A DNA stretch of 64,000 bases, taken from NCBI GenBank assembly GCA_038211615.1, contig JBBQVL010000013.1, forward strand, positions 1 through 64,000, written 5' to 3'. The translations under genes and the position numbers were made by a program. Positions 60,099-64,000 of the stretch are shown one piece after another (the first letter of the stretch is position 1; every line of letters begins with the position of its first letter). This DNA comes from DASWJZ01 sp038211615 (GTDB taxonomy: Bacteria > Pseudomonadota > Alphaproteobacteria > Rhizobiales > Afifellaceae). Below the pieces are notes generated by a model. That model was not told the DNA's origin, made no database searches, and saw only the letters and a program-made list of their open reading frames with translations.

Positions 60099-60725
60099 AT
60101 GACAAGTGTTGCGTTTCACTTCGTGATGCTTGTGGCTGTTGCAGCCATCAGCCTTGTTGCTTGGTACGGCTACCGGCTGGAGCCGTGCGAGCGAAGAACC
60201 GCCCTGAAATTCAATGGGCTGGCGGGGGTCTGGTTTCTCTACCTTTTCTGGAACGGACCGCCGGCTCTCCTTGAAGAGTCGTTCGTGCGCGGCGGCCTGT
60301 TCGTGTTGAGCCTCGTGCTTGCGATCAATGCGCGCCGTCTGCTCCTCGGCCTGGAATACGTGCTGGTCCGGCACTGGGCGGCGGCGCCCATCTCGTCGGC
60401 GCTGCGATCGGGGCGGGAGATCGACGTGCTGATCACCGCAAGGCTTGGCGATCGAACCTCCGACTTCTTCTTTCCCGGCCTGCGCATCTTCTTCCAGCGG
60501 CGGAAGGCCGAGCAGGCCCGGGCGTTGTGGGAGACGGTGCATGCGGATGCGCTGCTGCGGGAGGCGATCGTGCGGCGCGAGCGCGCGCGGCAGGAGGCGG
60601 AGACCCTGCTGGTACGCCGCCGCGCCGCGTCGAAGGCCTGGCAGGAGGCGACGCGACCCCGCCGCCGGGTCCGCAAGATCCGCCGACGGCTCCCCGCGGA
60701 GGAGAAGCGCGGCGCTTCCGTTTAG
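60099..60725 (+). CDS. Uncharacterised membrane protein with basic coiled-coil tail
   Basis: 208 residues, not recognised. Three hydrophobic segments (FVMLVAVAAISLVAWYGY, LAGVWFLYLFWNGPPALL, GGLFVLSLVLAINARRLLLG) are followed by a soluble, strongly basic helical tail (RRKAEQARALWETVHADALL, RRERARQEAETLLVRRR, RPRRRVRKIRRRL). The tail could bind nucleic acid or acidic lipid. The AAA+ gene follows on the same strand after 125 bases. Confidence 0.72.
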   Translation: MTSVAFHFVMLVAVAAISLVAWYGYRLEPCERRTALKFNGLAGVWFLYLFWNGPPALLEESFVRGGLFVLSLVLAINARRLLLGLEYVLVRHWAAAPISSALRSGREIDVLITARLGDRTSDFFFPGLRIFFQRRKAEQARALWETVHADALLREAIVRRERARQEAETLLVRRRAASKAWQEATRPRRRVRKIRRRLPAEEKRGASV

Positions 60726-60850
60726 CCTCCGGCCCGGACGTCCTGGCTCGAAAGGAATTGTAAACCACGTTGCGGCGCGGTGGTTTCCGGGTTTGAACCG
60801 GTTAAGAGCGGCGATGTTACCCTTCTCCGCATGTGTTGGAGGGGTGGTTC

Positions 60851-62338
60851 ATGCTGATTGGCGACGTCCTCATTGCCCAGGGGCTGGTGACGCCCGCGGA
60901 TGTCGAGGCGGCGCTCGAGAGGCAGCGTGGGCAGGGCGGATTGATCGGCGAGCATCTCATCGCGATGGGAAAGCTCGCCCCGGCCGACCTCGATCGGGTG
61001 ATGAAAAGCTCGCCGCCTTCGATCCGCAACATCGAGGACACCGGGCTCAGCCTGCCGGACCTTCTGAACCTCGTCACCAAGGCGATGTATTCCGGCGCCG
61101 AGATGCCTTCGGTGATCGGCGGCGTCCTGAAGCTGCCGCAGCGCGTGGTGCAGCTCGTCCTCGAGCAGGCGAAAGAGCGCAAGATGCTCGAGATCCTCGG
61201 ATCGACCGGCACGTTCGCGGCGTCCGAGCTGCGCTATAACCTCACCGAGAAGGGACGCCAGTGGGCGATCGATGCGACGGCGCAGAACCAGTATCTCGGC
61301 CCGGCGCCTGTGCCGCTCGCTGCCTATGTGGAGCGCATCCAGCGCCAGCGCATCACCAATGAGCGCGTCGACAGGGCTTCAGTAGAGAAGGCGTTCGGAA
61401 ACCTCATCGTCTCCGAGCAGTTCATCCATCAGGTCGGTCCGGCGATCAATTCCGGCCGCTCAATCCTGCTCTACGGCCCGCCCGGCAACGGCAAGACCTT
61501 GGTCGCCGAGCGGATCGGCGCGATCTTCAGCGACACGATCTACATTCCCTATTGTTTCGAGGTCGAGGGCCAGATCATCAAGGTCTTCGATCCCGGCATC
61601 CACAAGCGCATCGAGCGCAACATGGAGCCGGGGGCGCGCGGGACGCTGCGCCGCGAGGACTTCGACCAGCGCTGGGTCCCCTGTCGCCGGCCCTTCATCG
61701 TCACCGGCGGCGAGCTGACGCTCGAAATGCTCGACCTCAGCTTCAACACGATGGCGAAATTTTATGAGGCCCCGCTGCACGTCAAGGCGCTCGGCGGCAT
61801 ATTCGCGATCGACGATTTCGGCAGGCAGCTCGTCAGCCCGGAGGCGCTGCTCAACCGCTGGATCGTACCGCTCGAGAGCCGCGTCGAATATCTGAAGCTG
61901 CACACCGGCAAGAGCTTCCAGCTTCCGTTCGACGAGCTGGTCGTGTTCTCGACGAACCTGTCGCCGCGCGACCTGATGGACCCGGCCTTCCTGCGCCGCA
62001 TTCCCTACAAGATGGAGATTGCGGGGCCGACGCCCGGCGATTTCCGGGAGATATTCCAGCGCGTCGCCAAGGCTTTCGACATGGAGGCGACAGACGAGAT
62101 CGTGGCCCAGGTGATCCGCCATCTGACGGTGGATAACGACTTTCCGCTCGCCAGCTACCAGCCGAAGTTCATCGTCGACCAGGTGCGCTCCGCCTGCAAG
62201 TTCGAGGGAATTCCGCCGCAGTTCCGGCCTGAGCTGGTGACGATGGCGCTCGGCAATCTCTTCACCAAGGATACCCCGGGCTTCAGGGGCGCCGGGGCCC
62301 TGCACCAGGCCGCGGAGCAGATGAGCGCCGCCGCATAA
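60851..62338 (+). CDS. AAA+ ATPase with MshEN-like N-terminal domain
   Basis: 495 residues. The N-terminus (LIGDVLIAQGLVTPADVEAA, GGLIGEHLIAMGKLAPADLD) resembles the MshEN/T2SE-N domain, which in other proteins binds c-di-GMP. After a helical linker (DLLNLVTKAMYSGAEMPSVI) comes a AAA+ domain: Walker A LYGPPGNGKTLVAERIG (near 209), Walker B GGIFAIDDFGRQL, sensor FSTNLSPRDLMDPAFLRRIP. It is not a secretion ATPase, as that catalytic core is missing. ATG 60851 follows GGAGGGG. Function unknown. Confidence 0.85.
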   Translation: MLIGDVLIAQGLVTPADVEAALERQRGQGGLIGEHLIAMGKLAPADLDRVMKSSPPSIRNIEDTGLSLPDLLNLVTKAMYSGAEMPSVIGGVLKLPQRVVQLVLEQAKERKMLEILGSTGTFAASELRYNLTEKGRQWAIDATAQNQYLGPAPVPLAAYVERIQRQRITNERVDRASVEKAFGNLIVSEQFIHQVGPAINSGRSILLYGPPGNGKTLVAERIGAIFSDTIYIPYCFEVEGQIIKVFDPGIHKRIERNMEPGARGTLRREDFDQRWVPCRRPFIVTGGELTLEMLDLSFNTMAKFYEAPLHVKALGGIFAIDDFGRQLVSPEALLNRWIVPLESRVEYLKLHTGKSFQLPFDELVVFSTNLSPRDLMDPAFLRRIPYKMEIAGPTPGDFREIFQRVAKAFDMEATDEIVAQVIRHLTVDNDFPLASYQPKFIVDQVRSACKFEGIPPQFRPELVTMALGNLFTKDTPGFRGAGALHQAAEQMSAAA

Positions 62339-62366
62339 GCGAGACCGGCCGGTCCGGGCGGCAGGC

Positions 62367-63839
62367 TCAGCCGCCCGTCTTGTTCGGATCCCGCCAGGCC
62401 CGCTCGAACGGCAGCCGCCAGGCGTGCGGGGCAACGAGCTGGTGGATCGACTTCGGCCCCCACGAGCCCGGCGCGTAGAGGCGGACCGGCGGAGGGTTTT
62501 CCAGCAGCGGCGTCGACACCTCCCACAGCCGCTCGATGCCTTCGGCGGTGGTGAAGAGCGTGTGGTCGCCGCGCATGGCGTCGAGGATCAGCCGCTCATA
62601 CGCCTCCAGCACGTCGCCGATCAGGCCGGTGTCATGCATGGCGAATTGCAGGCTGAGCTTGTCCAGCCGCATGCCGGGACCTGGGCGCTTGCCATAGAAG
62701 GAGAGAGACATCTTCGAGGCGTCCGCAAGGTCGAAGGTCAGGTGATCGGGGCCTTGCGCGCCGACGCCCGAGCCGACGGGGAACATGCTCTTCGGCGGCT
62801 CGCGAAACGCGATGGAGATGATGCGCTGCCCTTCGGCCATGCGCTTGCCCGTCCGCAGGAAGAAGGGCACGCCGGCCCAGCGCCAGTTGTCGATCGAGCA
62901 TTTGAGCGCGATGAAGGTCTCGGTCTCGGATTCCGGATCGACGCCCTCCTCGGAGCGGTAGCCGGTGTACTGGCCGCGCACCACGTCCTTCGGATCGAGC
63001 GGCAGCATGGAGCGGAATACCTTGTGCTTTTCCTCGCTGATCGGCGCCGGCTCGAGCGCGGTCGGCGGTTCCATCGCCATGAACGCGAGGATCTGGAAGA
63101 GGTGCGTCACCACCATGTCGCGGAAGGCGCCCACCGCTTCGTAGAAGCCGGTGCGCATGCCGAGGCCGAGCGTCTCGGGAACGTCGATCTGGACGTGGTC
63201 GATGAAATTGCGGTTCCAGATCGGCTCGAACAATCCGTTGGCGAAGCGGAAGGCGAGGATGTTCTGCGCCGCCTCCTTGCCGAGAAAATGGTCGATGCGG
63301 AAGATCTGGTTCTCGGCGAAGACCTCGTGCAGCTTGGCGTTCAGCGACACCGCGCTCGCAAGGTCCACGCCGAACGGCTTTTCCATGATGACGCGCGAGC
63401 GCTCGACTAGCCCGGCCTGCGCCAGCATATGAACGGCCGGCAGGGCGGCGCTCGGCGGAACGCTGAGATAGTGCACGCGCTGGCTTTGCGCGCCGAGCGA
63501 CTGCTCGGCCCTTTCCACGGCGGCCTTGAGAGGGCCGGCGCCGGAGGACATCGGAACGTAGTCGAGCGTTGCCGAAAAAGCCTCCCAGTCGGCATCCGTC
63601 ACCTTGCGGTCGGAGAACTGATCCAGCGCCGAACGCGCGATCTTCCTGAAGCCGTCGACGTCGATCTCGTCGAGCGAGATGCCGATGATCCGCCAGCCGG
63701 GGATGAATCCGGCCGCGCAGAGATGGAACAGACCCGGCAGCAGCTTTCGGCGCGCCAGATCGCCCGTGGCGCCCACCAGGACGACCACCTGCGGATATTT
63801 CGGACCGACGCGAGAAGCGTTCTTTGCCAATTCGCCCAT
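62367..63839 (-). CDS. zwf: Glucose-6-phosphate 1-dehydrogenase
   Basis: 490 residues. Oxidises glucose 6-phosphate to the lactone with NADP, entering the pentose phosphate or Entner-Doudoroff path. VVVLVGATGDLARRKLLPGL binds the nucleotide; EKPFGVDL, FRIDHFLGKEAAQNILAFRF (catalytic site), NRNFIDHVQIDVPETLG, TGFYEAVGAFRDMVVTHLFQ and PFFLRTGKRM are complete. A GTG at 63848 is an alternative start. Gluconolactonase and the next steps are not in the window. Confidence 0.96.
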   Translation of the reverse strand: MGELAKNASRVGPKYPQVVVLVGATGDLARRKLLPGLFHLCAAGFIPGWRIIGISLDEIDVDGFRKIARSALDQFSDRKVTDADWEAFSATLDYVPMSSGAGPLKAAVERAEQSLGAQSQRVHYLSVPPSAALPAVHMLAQAGLVERSRVIMEKPFGVDLASAVSLNAKLHEVFAENQIFRIDHFLGKEAAQNILAFRFANGLFEPIWNRNFIDHVQIDVPETLGLGMRTGFYEAVGAFRDMVVTHLFQILAFMAMEPPTALEPAPISEEKHKVFRSMLPLDPKDVVRGQYTGYRSEEGVDPESETETFIALKCSIDNWRWAGVPFFLRTGKRMAEGQRIISIAFREPPKSMFPVGSGVGAQGPDHLTFDLADASKMSLSFYGKRPGPGMRLDKLSLQFAMHDTGLIGDVLEAYERLILDAMRGDHTLFTTAEGIERLWEVSTPLLENPPPVRLYAPGSWGPKSIHQLVAPHAWRLPFERAWRDPNKTGG

Positions 63840-64000
63840 CCCAGTCACTTACCCCATGCCGGTGAACAAGCATAACCAATGCCACTCTGCGCGGCGTCCC
63901 GCGCGAAAGAATAGCATCGCCCCTGCATGCGAGCGGGTTACCGGGCCGACGATCGAATTAATTTTTCGACCGATACCGAACCGGCTCGTGCTTTCGGAGT

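Overview
The window looks like a stretch of core chromosome from a high-GC alphaproteobacterium, most likely of the order Hyphomicrobiales (Rhizobiales). Pointers are GapR (DUF2312), RcdA-type DUF1465, TrcR-type DUF1013, DUF1192, DUF1244 and DUF1036 proteins, an aa3-type cytochrome oxidase subunit IV gene next to a three-gene pnt operon, and a 6S RNA just upstream of a 5-formyltetrahydrofolate cyclo-ligase gene. I cannot name the genus. About 66 protein genes are packed with many 1- or 4-base ATGA/GTGA/TGATG overlaps. No rRNA, tRNA, phage, insertion sequence or CRISPR was seen.

Layout. 1-5.6 kb: pyruvate kinase (cut by the left edge), DUF1036, glycerate kinase and a DMT exporter on the minus strand, then N-formylglutamate amidohydrolase, DUF1244 and gapR on the plus strand. 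5.7-11.6 kb: envelope genes (PAP2 phosphatase, an LpxQ-like outer-membrane barrel, a DUF882 peptidase, an L,D-transpeptidase) and a shortened NtrC-like regulator. 11.7-20 kb: oligoendopeptidase F, a patatin with a membrane insert, an AI-2E-type permease with an extra C-terminal domain, and an ABC1 kinase. 20.1-25 kb: cytochrome oxidase subunit IV and the proton-pumping transhydrogenase operon, which carries an MNT-HEPN toxin-antitoxin pair between pntAB and pntB. 25-34.3 kb: TPR lipoprotein, rpsU, Sel1 protein, ThiE-like protein, then fbaB, pgk, gap and tkt. 34.4-37.7 kb: an isoquinoline-1-oxidoreductase-like molybdenum enzyme operon. 38-42 kb: DUF4164, zapA, acyl-CoA synthetase, a Xre/ParS-RES toxin-antitoxin pair, and two divergent DUF465 genes. 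42-50 kb: purE, purK, efp, an inositol monophosphatase, a MotA/MotB-like pair, an ABC exporter and rpmE. 50-56.6 kb: rcdA, DUF1192, a quinone oxidoreductase, trcR, a frameshifted TauE-like gene, a YebC-family gene, a GFA-family gene, ymdB, fcl and 6S RNA. 56.7-64 kb: propionyl-CoA synthetase, GST, two poorly understood genes (one an AAA+ ATPase with a MshEN-like N-terminus), and zwf.

Functionally the window is central carbon metabolism (pyk, glycerate kinase, fba, pgk, gap, tkt, zwf), NADPH supply (pnt, zwf), cell-cycle and division factors (gapR, rcdA, trcR, zapA) and wall or envelope maintenance. Two toxin-antitoxin pairs and the molybdenum hydroxylase operon look like additions to this core. 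The most unusual observation is the MNT-HEPN pair set inside the pnt operon with coding overlaps at all three junctions.
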